NCBI GenBank assembly: GCA_945900755.1
Contig: CAMDKS010000007.1
Location: 1 to 64,000, forward strand
Direction: 5' to 3'
DNA from: Bdellovibrio sp. ZAP7
Lineage (GTDB): Bacteria > Bdellovibrionota_B > Oligoflexia > Oligoflexales > RGVZ01
DNA length: 64,000 nt
Of the stretch, positions 1 to 9,333 are shown in pieces. Position numbers and translations under genes: made by a program. Below the pieces are notes generated by a model. It had not been told where the DNA came from, did no database searches, and saw nothing but the letters and a program-made list of their open reading frames with translations. The number at the start of each line of letters is the position of its first letter. Within the stretch, counting starts at the first letter, position 1.

Positions 1-54
1 ACGCATTCCTCTTATGGAAGTCAGATTGTCTCATAGTAGCGTGGAAGCAGGGTA

Positions 55-390
55 ATGCCAGTGGAGCGAAGGGGACAACAGAATTTGAATCGTGACGACT
101 GTTCTCAAACGGATCGCAGCATCCGGTATCCTGAGACTAGAGGACTACCACTCAACAGCTCTACACGGATAAGATTACACGCGAATAAAGGTGGCAAAGA
201 GGCAACTTTTTGCAACCTATTTTCCCATTTCAACGTGGAAAATTCTCGCGAAGCATTCCGAGCCCTAGATGGATCGACGGCCAAAGGAATGGGCAAAACT
301 GCAGATGGACAACATATGCAACTTTGCACTAATCTGAACCACATTCTGAAGAGCCCGTTGCGGGAAATCCGCACGGCGGGTTCTGCGAGG
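55..390 (+). pseudogene. Internally deleted group II intron reverse transcriptase/maturase
   Basis: The frame contains FNVENSREAFRALDGS, close to the start of the RT domain in LtrA-like proteins, where a phrase like NVENLREAFRALDG leads into the first RT blocks. About 25 residues later it reads SPLREIRTAGSAR, like the C-terminal end of the same family, which overlaps domain V. Everything between is missing, including RT blocks 1-7 with the YxDD catalytic centre, the maturase domain and the HNH domain. About 400 codons are therefore lost in a frame-preserving deletion near position 320. The frame then runs by chance into the transposase gene and stops at 477. Non-functional. Confidence 0.65.
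351..383 (+). ncRNA. Group II intron domain V hairpin
   Basis: GAGCCCGT (351-358) pairs with GCGGGTTC (376-383) as an 8-bp lower stem including G-U pairs. A two-base CG bulge (374-375) follows on the 3' side. TGCGG (359-363) pairs with CCGCA (369-373), capped by a GGAAAT-type loop. This lower stem, 2-nt bulge, short upper stem and GNRA-like loop is the signature of domain V, the catalytic core of group II ribozymes. It is 33 nt against the usual 34. Domain VI after it looks shortened. Confidence 0.7.
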
Positions 391-400
391 GTTCTACTCA

Positions 401-1753
401 ATGAACAATCAAATCAAATTTTCCGGATTAATTCGGTATACACAAAAAGTATTTGGGCTGGGCGCACTGATTTCTGAATTTGATCAGCGTCGCCCCTACA
501 AGCAGGTCAATGACGCCAAAGTAATGTTTGGCATCACCTCTGGCCTTGGGGATGGTCTAACAAGTCTCAACGAACTTTCCGCGCATACGGGGGTTAGCCG
601 GAGTGTACTCGAAGATTTCCTGAAGCTTGAAGGGCTAGGGTCTCGACTACGGAAATTTGTCAAGGCCATGATAAAGCGAATGAAGCGTGGAAAAATGATT
701 AATTTGGAGAATGTTGGGGGTAAATCACTGGCTGCGGTAGATGGCGTGGAAACTTTTAGAAAGAGGTTCACAGAAGAACAGTTTCAAAACGCTATATTAA
801 GTGGCGCCATCGACCGTCATTGCCAAGTCAGCGTTCATCACGATCCAAAAACTCACGACATTATCGCATACGAAACCTATCGTCGCATTGTCATTATCTG
901 CTTGATAAGTGAGCGTGGCCCTTTTCCCGTCGCCTGGGCTTACCAGCAAAGTGATGCCTATCTTGTTTTTAAAAAGTGGATTTTAAATGGCTGTAAACGT
1001 GAGGACCATCCGTCAGTTGAGGGCTCTGTTGAAAAACGTAAACAAGAAGGTGAATTGACCGTTTTCAAGGCGCTGTTAACGGAACTTAAAGACGCGAATT
1101 CAAACAAACTCCCATTTGATATCGTTGTTGGCGATGGACTTTATGACAAGGCACCAATCATCGAAGCAGTTGAAAGTTTTGGGGCCGTTCTCATTACTGT
1201 TCAAAAGGATGAGCGAAGATCCCTGCGGCAAGAAGCTCAGGACGAGTTTACAACTAGACCGCCCGACAAACTTTGGAACGAGATGAAGCGAGAATTTGAG
1301 GGCTGGAGCGAAGTGTTTATCGACCAGCACATCAAAAAAGCTGACAAAAATATCAAAATCGTTAGGGTCGTGCGCAGGCATGGGGATGGTACTGTTGTCG
1401 ACAACTACTTCTACTGCAGCAATAAGAGTTGGATTACTCCCAAATTAGTTGAATGGTGTCGTCACTATCGTTGGCGAGAGGAAAATGGCTTTAATTCCTG
1501 GACCAACGAATGGTCCCTGTTGAAACATGTATTTCACCACTCAGCGGCAGCGTGCGACGCAATTATCGGGTTTATATTCATCGCTATCATTTCAGTTGTG
1601 AACTACCAACTCGGCAATCTTCGGCGTGGTGGACGAGAGTTCAAAAAAACGCTCAAAGATTTTTTTAGGGATGTGATCTCTGGCTATAAAAATTCTGGCA
1701 AAACTCTTCGCGAACATTTGCTAACCTACATGCAAGCTCAGCATCCCATCTAA
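401..1753 (+). CDS. DDE transposase, IS4-like
   Basis: The 450-residue protein has the layout of a DDE-type transposase. The first aspartate lies in AAVDGVE (D114), the second in VVGDGLYDK (D245), and the glutamate in YRWREENGF (E360/E361), followed by a Trp/Lys-rich helix typical of IS4-superfamily enzymes. An N-terminal helical part (about 1-100) probably binds DNA. The gene appears intact. The ATG lies directly after the group II intron 3' end, and GAGGG at 387-391 can act as ribosome-binding site, so intron RNA may supply its leader. I could not define terminal inverted repeats on either side; the left end may be outside the window or displaced by the intron. Confidence 0.8.
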   Translation: MNNQIKFSGLIRYTQKVFGLGALISEFDQRRPYKQVNDAKVMFGITSGLGDGLTSLNELSAHTGVSRSVLEDFLKLEGLGSRLRKFVKAMIKRMKRGKMINLENVGGKSLAAVDGVETFRKRFTEEQFQNAILSGAIDRHCQVSVHHDPKTHDIIAYETYRRIVIICLISERGPFPVAWAYQQSDAYLVFKKWILNGCKREDHPSVEGSVEKRKQEGELTVFKALLTELKDANSNKLPFDIVVGDGLYDKAPIIEAVESFGAVLITVQKDERRSLRQEAQDEFTTRPPDKLWNEMKREFEGWSEVFIDQHIKKADKNIKIVRVVRRHGDGTVVDNYFYCSNKSWITPKLVEWCRHYRWREENGFNSWTNEWSLLKHVFHHSAAACDAIIGFIFIAIISVVNYQLGNLRRGGREFKKTLKDFFRDVISGYKNSGKTLREHLLTYMQAQHPI

Positions 1754-2401
1754 AATTTTTTAGTCCTTTTTAAAATTACGGCCTATGCGATGCTTGACAC
1801 TCAGAGCACTGGGCGAGTGCGCCCATTTTTGAAAAAACACTCCAAAAATTGGTATTGCCGCCAAATAAGTATCGGCATAATTGCCAAGCCTATGCTCACA
1901 CATTGCGGCGTTTCTTGAAAAATGCCGAGCAATCGAGCCCACGGTGCGAAAATACCATTCTACGAAACCTTAGTATTTCTAGCTCTTTACGTTTAGTTCA
2001 GCAGCGGCTGCCTTGTAGCCACTCAACCAATTTCAGAGTTTAATTATGCGATTCCCTCTCAAATCATCTGACTATAAAATAGGCTGCACTTGTTTGTCGG
2101 CAATGTTGCCTAAGGCGCGAGAATCACATGAAGGCATAAAATATCAACCAGAGCCTTAACTTAATATCTGATCTGCAATGCGAGACAGAGATTTAGTTCC
2201 AAGTTCGCTGAAAGCTAAGGCCAGCGAGATATATGCCGCGATGCTACATAATAACTTGCCGCATAATGGGGCCCCAATTAAGCCCACCACTCACTACGCA
2301 TGTTTGCCGCATAAAAAGTCTAACACTACAATCCGCGAGCAGGAGGGAGGGAGAGGAAGTGAGTAATAGTCGTCGCTAGATTTTTTTTCCTGGGGGGAGC
2401 A
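1754..2401. other. Gene-poor stretch after the transposase
   Basis: About 650 bases without a credible gene. Short open frames (1849-2043, 2178-2366) lack a ribosome-binding site and have no protein-like composition. The stretch probably includes the right end of the insertion sequence and mobile-element debris. TTGCCGCATAA occurs twice (near 2257 and 2303). No tRNA, CRISPR or clear terminator was seen. Confidence 0.5.
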
Positions 2402-2410
2402 TGTTACAAT
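2402..2410 (+). promoter_or_regulatory. Extended -10 promoter of the lipoprotein gene
   Basis: TG at 2402-2403, one base, then TACAAT (2405-2410) forms an extended -10 element that needs no good -35 box; the upstream position holds only a T-run. Transcription would start near 2417, about 34 nt before the ATG at 2451, which has AAGGAA as ribosome-binding site. Confidence 0.5.
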
Positions 2411-2423
2411 CTTCATATTGAAG
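2411..2423. promoter_or_regulatory. Inverted repeat overlapping the predicted start site
   Basis: CTTCA-TAT-TGAAG is a perfect 5-bp inverted repeat directly after the -10 element and over the expected transcription start. That is a classic operator position for a repressor. The short length means chance is possible, and no regulator gene lies nearby. Confidence 0.3.
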
Positions 2424-2450
2424 ACTATTTAACATTTAAGGAAATATTTT

Positions 2451-3680
2451 ATGAATAAAAATCAATTTGGAATAGTTTTATTGCTATTTCTATCGACCGC
2501 ATTAATTTTTGACTCTTGCGGAAAGGGCAAAAGTAAAAAAGACGACAGTACATCATCGGGAACTTCCAATGCGAATGTTAAATTAAAAAATTCTAAGGTT
2601 GCGGCACTGACTCTCACTGCCAGCGAGGGCTGTAGCTGCGGAACTCCTGGAACCGGCAATGGAGGTCCGTTATGTGATGGTGGAGGGGACGGAAAATGTT
2701 ATTCGCCGACTGCATTTAAAGGATTTTTCAACCAAATGAACATTTCCAACATCTCAGGTGCTTATGCAAGACTTTTAGGTGGTGGCAATAAGTATCATGG
2801 GCTAGAAGCTGTGTTTAGGACCGCCTTTTTTGATGTCACCAAAAGTGTATTTTTCGATGGCGACGATAACATTCAAGATAATACCAACACTTCCGCTTTT
2901 ACCATGGGTAACATTCAATTGCAGTCAGTTGATTACCAATTTTCTTCCGTTGGAAAATATTTCAATGTCCGCGTACCGGGGATAACATTTCCAGTTGTTG
3001 ATGATTCAAAGTTCAAAGGTTGTATTGACGAAGGTGGATTGGGTGAAAGTGTAAAATATGTAAAACTTTATTCGACAACCCAGGCAATCGCAGCAGGAGA
3101 TATATTGGTTTGTTTGAAGTCTGCAAAAACGGACACTTGCACTGACGCTGAATACCTTTGGGTAGATAGTTCCACCGGTGATTTTTCTTCAACTCGACCA
3201 ACAGCTCCTGTCAAATTTGGCGGGGCATCATTTGGAAATGCATCTTCTTGTACACCAGGCGCAGATCATCCAAGTGTAACGTGGGGGCACATAGATTTTT
3301 TAATTGGTATGGATGCGTCGTCATTTTCAGTGGTTGCAGCGTTTAAAAGCGGAAAAAAAATCTACACCTCTGGCAGCACTTCTGGAAATACGTTGGATAT
3401 CACTGTAGATCTTGATACTTCCAATCAATTATTTGTTCCAAACTCGCTTGTGACGGCCTTCACAACAGCCACCGCAAATGCCACTTATGAAAAAGATATT
3501 CTGAAAAATCTTTCTCTAATTACCCTCCGAGGTCTTTATGACAATAATACAAGAGCGTCGGCGTCTACAAATATTGATAAGGCAAACTGGTTAATTGGAA
3601 AAGTGACTCTTTCGATCTCTGATAAAACGGAGGAGGAAGATGGAGACGTGGAAGATTTTTCTCAAACTATTCCGAAATAA
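2451..3680 (+). CDS. Secreted lipoprotein of unknown function
   Basis: The 409-residue protein begins with a lysine, a long hydrophobic stretch and a cysteine at position 23 (IFDSC), which fits a lipoprotein signal with a non-canonical lipobox. The mature part starts with a charged, Ser-rich linker, then a Cys/Gly-rich stretch (EGCSCGTPGTGNGG, LCDGGGDGKC) with four cysteines, then a larger domain rich in Thr, Ser, Asn and beta-prone segments. The end is acidic (TEEEDGDVEDF). I recognise no domain. It stands alone, with its own promoter, convergent to nuoN. Most likely an outer-membrane-anchored or surface lipoprotein. Confidence 0.7.
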   Translation: MNKNQFGIVLLLFLSTALIFDSCGKGKSKKDDSTSSGTSNANVKLKNSKVAALTLTASEGCSCGTPGTGNGGPLCDGGGDGKCYSPTAFKGFFNQMNISNISGAYARLLGGGNKYHGLEAVFRTAFFDVTKSVFFDGDDNIQDNTNTSAFTMGNIQLQSVDYQFSSVGKYFNVRVPGITFPVVDDSKFKGCIDEGGLGESVKYVKLYSTTQAIAAGDILVCLKSAKTDTCTDAEYLWVDSSTGDFSSTRPTAPVKFGGASFGNASSCTPGADHPSVTWGHIDFLIGMDASSFSVVAAFKSGKKIYTSGSTSGNTLDITVDLDTSNQLFVPNSLVTAFTTATANATYEKDILKNLSLITLRGLYDNNTRASASTNIDKANWLIGKVTLSISDKTEEEDGDVEDFSQTIPK

Positions 3681-3920
3681 AATAATTCAAACATTGTTGT
3701 AATTTCTGGAGATCCTTAGCACTATCGATGGCCAAACGACGCCATTTGTAGGCAGATCATTGTGATTCAAAAATTTTCAGCTGCAGAAGCCCCATGAAGC
3801 GTCTCAAGCTGTGAGTCCAGACTGCACGCTAAAAGTCGCTTTACCGCCAATATGTACCGAAAAATAGATAGCTTTGATCATTAATTCACAAAATAAGCCC
3901 ACACATCAGTGGGAGATTTT

Positions 3921-5420
3921 TTATCCGCCAGAAACTTCTGCGGCCGAATGCTTGGCCATGCGAAGTGCACTTTCGGGCAAAAAAGTTCCAAGAAGTAGAA
4001 TAATCGCGACACTCCCCCCGACAATCCAGGTGGTCACCATTGACCGTTTTGGTTTAATTAATGATCCAAGGACGGGACTTCCTTCCATCATAAACATTCG
4101 CACGATGACGCGCATATAATAATAAAGAGAAATAGTGGACCCAATGGCTGCAACAATAACAAGTCCCACTAGGTTATTACTGAGTGCGGCATTGAAAATA
4201 TAGAGCTTACTAATGAAGCCTACGGTCGGAGGCATTCCACCCAAACTAAACATAAACACGGAGAGTGCGACCGCTGCGAACGGATGCTGTTTGGCCAGGC
4301 CAGTCAAATCATCCACGATAATATTCTCGCACCGCTCATTCTCAAGCCACATAATAATGGCAAATGCACCGAGACTAACAACCACATAAGAAATCAAATA
4401 GAAGAGGATTGAAGGAACAGAGTACTGCCGAACGCCGCCGCTCATGGCCGCAAGTGCCAAAGCCATGTAACCGCTGTGAGCGATTGATGAGTAGGCTAGG
4501 AGGCGTTTAACGCTTTGTTGGGCCAGGGCCAAGATGTTTGCAAACAACAGAGATGAGGCGGCCATAAAGCCCAATACAGGAACCCACACACCATGAACCC
4601 CAGAAAGTCCATTTTCAAATACTCGGATTGCAGCAACCATAATCATTGTTTTCATCGCGGTAGCCATAAAGGCGGTTAAGCCAGTTGGGGCTCCTTCATA
4701 CGCATCAGGAGTCCACATGTGAAAGGGGACCAATGCCATTTTAAAGCCAATTCCAACGATCGTGAGAATCGCACCAAGCTCTACCCAAGAGTGGCCGCTT
4801 ATTTTCCCGATGGCGACACTTATTTCGCTGATGCGAAGGGTTCCTGTTGCTGCATATAGAAATGCAAAACCGAACAGCAAAATCGCAGCGGCAATGGAGC
4901 CAAGAATAAAATATTTGACGGCTCCTTCTTGTGAAAGTTTTGTTGGGCTTGTGTACCCAATTAAAGCGTAGATACCAATCGATGCCATTTCTAGGCCAAC
5001 GAATAGAGTGATTAGATCATCGGTGGCCACCATGGTTAACATACCCGCGATCACCATATGAAATAAGGCGATAATTTCCCCTCGGAAAAATTTTGCCTTA
5101 ATATAGCTATCCCCCATGAGCAGGGAAACCACTAACGCCACACCTACGATTAGCCCTTGGCCAAAATATCCAAGTCGCCCAGCGATGAAACCGCCGCTCA
5201 AAAACATTTCACTCGCAGCTCCGGAAATCCCGTACAACCGAATGATCATTAGCAAAGTTGCCAGCAGGGATAGGTTATTGATCCACATGGCAGATTTAAC
5301 CGAATTACACTTCTTACTTACGCCCATCAGCAGCGCGATGATGCTCGTAAGGCTCAGAAGAATAATTGGCAATGCTGAACTGTAGAAAGATAGGTTTAAG
5401 TCAGGAATTGGAAAATTCAC
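3921..5420 (-). CDS. nuoN: NADH-quinone oxidoreductase subunit N
   Basis: NuoN is one of three antiporter-like, proton-pumping subunits in the membrane arm of respiratory complex I. The 499-residue protein is a string of about 14 membrane segments. It carries the family's glutamate in a membrane helix (FVGLEMASIGIYALIGY) and the motif FHMWTPDAYEGAP before a broken helix. It starts at a GTG (5418-5420) with AAGGAG seven bases upstream. It is the last gene of the nuo operon, 11 bp after nuoM. Normal length for the family. Confidence 0.95.
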   Translation of the reverse strand: MNFPIPDLNLSFYSSALPIILLSLTSIIALLMGVSKKCNSVKSAMWINNLSLLATLLMIIRLYGISGAASEMFLSGGFIAGRLGYFGQGLIVGVALVVSLLMGDSYIKAKFFRGEIIALFHMVIAGMLTMVATDDLITLFVGLEMASIGIYALIGYTSPTKLSQEGAVKYFILGSIAAAILLFGFAFLYAATGTLRISEISVAIGKISGHSWVELGAILTIVGIGFKMALVPFHMWTPDAYEGAPTGLTAFMATAMKTMIMVAAIRVFENGLSGVHGVWVPVLGFMAASSLLFANILALAQQSVKRLLAYSSIAHSGYMALALAAMSGGVRQYSVPSILFYLISYVVVSLGAFAIIMWLENERCENIIVDDLTGLAKQHPFAAVALSVFMFSLGGMPPTVGFISKLYIFNAALSNNLVGLVIVAAIGSTISLYYYMRVIVRMFMMEGSPVLGSLIKPKRSMVTTWIVGGSVAIILLLGTFLPESALRMAKHSAAEVSGG

Positions 5421-5431
5421 GATAGAACTCC

Positions 5432-6985
5432 TTAATTTGCCGATTTATCGGACATGTCGTAACCCATCTTGTAGTCAAGGCTATAGTTTTTGTAATGCTT
5501 TGCAAGGTGTTCAATCGCGGGCTTTGTTTTACCCATAAATGCGTTTGGAAAAATTCCCATCACGATCGCAAGGACGGCCAACGGAACCAAATAGCCAAGC
5601 TCCCTTGCATTGAGATCCTTGAGGACTTTATTCTCAGGATTATCGAGTGGCCCGAATAGTATTTTGCGGCACAGAGTCAGCATATAAACCGCACCCAATA
5701 ACACGCCCAAGGAAGCGAACATTGCGGCAATCGGCATGGCTTGAAAAACTCCGATTAGGATTAAAAATTCTCCTACAAAACCACCGGTCCCAGGCAACCC
5801 GACAGAGCTTAAAGTTGCTATGATCAATAGGGTTGCAAACCATGGCATATTTTCGGCAAGGCCTCCAAAATCGGAGAGCTGCCTGGTGTGACGACGCTCG
5901 TAAATAACTCCGACCAAGAAGAACAATGCGCCGGTCGAAATTCCATGGTTAATCATTTGATAGGTGGCACCCGTAAGTGCTTCCACATTAAGTTCGCCTC
6001 CCGCCATGACCGCGAAAGTACCAATGACGACAAAGCCCAAATGTGAAACCGAGGAATAGGCCACCATTTTCTTGGCGTCTTTTTGTACCCAAGCAGTCAG
6101 TGCTCCATAAATGATGCCGACCACGCCACAGAAAATTAGGATTGGAGCGGCCACGACCATGGCTTCGGGAAATAACGGCACTGCAAAACGGAGAAGGCCG
6201 TAGGTACCCATCTTTAAGAGGACGCCGGCGAGGAGCACCGAACCAACGGTTGGGGCCTCTACGTGAGCGTCAGGCAGCCAAGTGTGGAACGGCCACATTG
6301 GGACTTTGATGGCAAACGCAACTGCGAAGGCTGTGAACAACCACATCTGTTCGGAAACTGGTAGGCGTACTGAATATAGGTCAAGCAGACTGGTCGAGTA
6401 CACGCCGTTTTGGCGAAAGTGAGCAAAGTACAACAGTACCGCTGCTGCGAGCATTAATAGTGAGCCAAGTACAGTATAAAGAATAAACTTTGTGGCCGCA
6501 TAAATGCGTCGTTTTCCGCCCCACACACCGATAATGAAATACATCGGAATCAGCATGGCCTCCCAAAATACATAAAAGAACACGACATCCATCGCAGCCA
6601 ATGCTCCGATCATGCCAGACTCGAGAGCGAGTAAAAGTGCAAGAAATGTTTTTTGGCGGGGATTGTCGATGTGCCACTGACTAAGGAGCACTAGTGGCAG
6701 AAGAAACGTCGTCAAGACCACTAACAACAAACTGAGACCGTCCACTCCAAGAATGTATTTCACGCCAAAGGTCGGTATCCAATCATAACTTTCAACAAAT
6801 TGCAGAGCGGGCGAAGAGCCATCAAACCAATACCAAACATGAAGCCCACCAAGGAATACGAGAATAGATGACCCCATGGCCACCCACCGAGCCACCGCTG
6901 TCGATGGCGATAGAAACACAGCGAATGCCGCAACAAGGGGCATAAACACTAAAAAAGAGAGAATGTACGAATTTATTAATTGCAT
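5432..6985 (-). CDS. nuoM: NADH-quinone oxidoreductase subunit M
   Basis: NuoM is the middle antiporter-like proton pump of the complex I membrane arm. The 517-residue, about 14-helix protein has the conserved glutamate in FYVFWEAMLIPMYFIIG, the lysine helix with FHTWLPDAHVEAPT, and the GTGGFVGEF segment near the C-terminus. It lies 24 bp after nuoL and 11 bp before nuoN. The ribosome-binding site before its ATG is weak, so translation may be coupled to nuoL. Confidence 0.95.
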   Translation of the reverse strand: MQLINSYILSFLVFMPLVAAFAVFLSPSTAVARWVAMGSSILVFLGGLHVWYWFDGSSPALQFVESYDWIPTFGVKYILGVDGLSLLLVVLTTFLLPLVLLSQWHIDNPRQKTFLALLLALESGMIGALAAMDVVFFYVFWEAMLIPMYFIIGVWGGKRRIYAATKFILYTVLGSLLMLAAAVLLYFAHFRQNGVYSTSLLDLYSVRLPVSEQMWLFTAFAVAFAIKVPMWPFHTWLPDAHVEAPTVGSVLLAGVLLKMGTYGLLRFAVPLFPEAMVVAAPILIFCGVVGIIYGALTAWVQKDAKKMVAYSSVSHLGFVVIGTFAVMAGGELNVEALTGATYQMINHGISTGALFFLVGVIYERRHTRQLSDFGGLAENMPWFATLLIIATLSSVGLPGTGGFVGEFLILIGVFQAMPIAAMFASLGVLLGAVYMLTLCRKILFGPLDNPENKVLKDLNARELGYLVPLAVLAIVMGIFPNAFMGKTKPAIEHLAKHYKNYSLDYKMGYDMSDKSAN

Positions 6986-7009
6986 GTTAAACCAACTCTT
7001 CGCTTGGGA

Positions 7010-9016
7010 TTAATTGAATACCAGAACCGACAGCGCACAAACTAAACCAACGACTAACACCATCGCATGACGATGGATTGACCCGGTCATTTTAAAACTA
7101 ACCGTACCGGCAATAAAGCGGCAGATTTCACCAGCACTGTTTACTGCGCCGTCGATGATTTTGACGTCGACAAAGGCCCACAAAAACTCTGCAATTTCGC
7201 GTACCGGCGTTACGATATTGGCGACATAAAATTCATCGACAAAGTATTTATTGGAAAGGGTGTTGTAGACTCCTGAGCAGGATGTCCGCCATTTGGTCAG
7301 TACCGGAGCTGGGCCTCCACCATAGAGTTTTATTGCTGTAAAAGACGCAATCAGCATAACAACCACCGAGGATGCCATAAGTCCCATTTCCAAAGTATGA
7401 CTGTAGGTTGCCTCCAAAAATTCCCAGTGCTCTTTTGCAGCTTCGGGAATAAGCATAATTGGCTCAAGGTACTCAGCAAATAAATTATGTCCCCCGAGAG
7501 CATGGGGCACACCTAATAATCCAACCGTTGCGCTTAGTGCTGCAAGGACAACCAACGGCCCCCACATATCCATTCCGGTTTCATGTGGAGTATGACTGTC
7601 GCCGTGACCATGTGCATCACCATGCGCTTTGTGGTCATCCTGTTTTTTATGATCCGCATGACCATGGGCTGCGTGGTCATCGTGATGGGCACCACGGTGC
7701 GCACCGTAAAACGTCAGACAAAGCAATCTAACCATATAAAAAGACGTGCAGCCAGCGGTTACAACACCAATGCCCCAGAGCAGGGGGCCGCCGCCAATAT
7801 AGGCCTTCCATAGAATTTCATCTTTTGAGAAGAAGCCGGCGAACGGCGGCATACCGATAATGGCGAGTACTCCAATGAGAAACACAAAGTGTGTAACCGG
7901 CATATATTTTCGAAGTCCGCCCATCTTGAACATATCTTGTTCGTGATGCATGGCTACGATCACTGAACCGGCGGCCATAAACATTAGGGCTTTGAAACAG
8001 GCATGCGTCAACAGGTGAAAGACGCCAGCGTCAAAAGCACCAACACCGCAGGCCATCACCATATACCCAAGCTGACTGACGGTTGAGTAGGCTAGCACTT
8101 TTTTGATATCTGATTGAACGATCGCGATCGTCGCCGCAAAAAAAGCGGTCAAACCACCAATGATAGCGACCACGTGCATGGTCGACGGGGAAAGGTAGTA
8201 CATAAAATTCAGGCGAGTCATCATAAAGACTCCGGCCGTGACCATCGTCGCCGCATGGATCAATGCCGACACTGGTGTCGGGCCCGCCATTGCGTCGGGC
8301 AACCATATATATAGAGGAAGCTGAGCCGATTTACCGGTGGCTCCCACAAACATACAGAGGGTAATCCAGCCGATGGCGCCAATTTTAACTGCATCTAGTG
8401 GCTCGTGACCGATCAATTGTCTGAGTTCGGTAAAACTGACCGTTCCAAAATATTTGTAGGTAAGAAAAATTCCAATCAGAAATCCAATGTCGCCAATTCG
8501 GTTAACCAAAAAAGCCTTCATGCCAGCTGCGGCATTTTTATCATCGTGAAACCAGTAACCAATTAAAAGGTAAGAGCAGAGTCCTACGCCCTCCCAGCCA
8601 ACAAACATAACCATGAGGTTATCGGCCATGACCAGTTGAAGCATCATAAACACAAATAAATTGAGATAAGCAAAGAACCTGTAGGTCGTCACTTCTTCAT
8701 GCATATAACCACCGGCGTAAATATGAATCAACATACCAACCCCAGTAACCACCAGCATCATAAGTCCAGAAAGCCGATCCACGACGTATTTAAACGGAGC
8801 ATGAAAACCACCAGCATCAAGCCAATCAAAGGCCAGGAAAGTTTTTGCTTCTCCACCAGAATGCATCATTTCTAGGAACATTGAAACCGCGGCAGCAAAC
8901 GCAATGGCCATGGCAGCAATGGCTACGAGATGGCTCACTAGTTTTGGAGCCTTGCGAAGCAGCAGACCATTTAAAATGGCGCCGACGAGAGGAGCTAACA
9001 GCATCACCCATAACAT
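7010..9016 (-). CDS. nuoL: NADH-quinone oxidoreductase subunit L with a histidine-rich loop
   Basis: NuoL is the distal proton-pumping subunit of complex I; its long lateral helix clamps the membrane arm. Conserved features are FVGWEGVGLCSYLLIGYW (E142), TGKSAQLPLYIWLPDAM near 227-243, and the long C-terminal helix region. At 668 residues it exceeds the about 613 of E. coli, mainly because of a cytoplasm-or-periplasm loop at about 439-480 packed with His, Asp and Lys (for example HHDDHAAHGHADHK). The ATG has GGGGAG upstream. It lies 15 bp downstream of nuoK. Confidence 0.95.
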   Translation of the reverse strand: MLWVMLLAPLVGAILNGLLLRKAPKLVSHLVAIAAMAIAFAAAVSMFLEMMHSGGEAKTFLAFDWLDAGGFHAPFKYVVDRLSGLMMLVVTGVGMLIHIYAGGYMHEEVTTYRFFAYLNLFVFMMLQLVMADNLMVMFVGWEGVGLCSYLLIGYWFHDDKNAAAGMKAFLVNRIGDIGFLIGIFLTYKYFGTVSFTELRQLIGHEPLDAVKIGAIGWITLCMFVGATGKSAQLPLYIWLPDAMAGPTPVSALIHAATMVTAGVFMMTRLNFMYYLSPSTMHVVAIIGGLTAFFAATIAIVQSDIKKVLAYSTVSQLGYMVMACGVGAFDAGVFHLLTHACFKALMFMAAGSVIVAMHHEQDMFKMGGLRKYMPVTHFVFLIGVLAIIGMPPFAGFFSKDEILWKAYIGGGPLLWGIGVVTAGCTSFYMVRLLCLTFYGAHRGAHHDDHAAHGHADHKKQDDHKAHGDAHGHGDSHTPHETGMDMWGPLVVLAALSATVGLLGVPHALGGHNLFAEYLEPIMLIPEAAKEHWEFLEATYSHTLEMGLMASSVVVMLIASFTAIKLYGGGPAPVLTKWRTSCSGVYNTLSNKYFVDEFYVANIVTPVREIAEFLWAFVDVKIIDGAVNSAGEICRFIAGTVSFKMTGSIHRHAMVLVVGLVCALSVLVFN

Positions 9017-9030
9017 AAATTTTTCTCCCC

Positions 9031-9333
9031 TTATCCGCGTAGCAATCGAAGAATATCTGTATTAACGGTTCCATACTTACGAAACACAGCAATGACCATA
9101 GCGAGTCCGACGGCGGCCTCACAGGCTGCAACCACAATAACAAAAAGCACCATAATTTGTCCGTCAACATTACCGATGGATCGTCCAGCGGCAACAAAAA
9201 CTAAATTTACAGCATTAAGCATGAGCTCAATCGACATCAGCACCATAATGAGGTTACGACGAAATAGGGCGCCAAAGAGCCCAATCAAAAACATCACACA
9301 GGCCAAAACGAAGTAAAATTCAACAGGTACCAC
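9031..9333 (-). CDS. nuoK: NADH-quinone oxidoreductase subunit K
   Basis: NuoK is a small three-helix membrane subunit of complex I, with a key glutamate in SIELMLNAVNLVF that takes part in proton translocation. I chose the GTG at 9331-9333, which gives the family-typical 100 residues starting VVPVEFYF and has GAGGAG a few bases upstream. The GTG 15 bases further upstream would overlap this ribosome-binding site. An 83-bp spacer, longer than elsewhere in this operon, separates it from nuoJ. Confidence 0.93.
   Translation of the reverse strand: MVPVEFYFVLACVMFLIGLFGALFRRNLIMVLMSIELMLNAVNLVFVAAGRSIGNVDGQIMVLFVIVVAACEAAVGLAMVIAVFRKYGTVNTDILRLLRG

Larger units (their letters stand above)
1..398 (+). 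mobile_element. Degenerate group II intron remnant
   Basis: The stretch has three intron marks in order: a reading frame resembling the N-terminus of an intron-encoded reverse transcriptase, an abrupt jump to a sequence like the C-terminal end of such proteins, and a hairpin with the layout of catalytic domain V (351-383). The last bases, ending in a CTACTCA-type sequence at about 394-400, resemble the 3' end of bacterial class C introns. Most of the RT/maturase coding sequence is absent, so the element cannot make its own maturase. The 5' end is probably outside the window. Family assignment rests on remembered protein and domain V patterns, not on a search. Confidence 0.7.

Noticed and set aside
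105-401. 98-residue minus-strand frame opposite the intron remnant
   Set aside because: It mirrors the RT fragment, has no ribosome-binding site and no recognisable protein pattern.
1849-2366. Two short plus-strand frames in the stretch after the transposase
   Set aside because: No ribosome-binding site, odd composition, and no similarity to any family I know.
7459-7813. Plus-strand frames within nuoL
   Set aside because: Their length is due to the repetitive GTG/CAT-rich code for the His-rich loop on the other strand; nuoL is certain.
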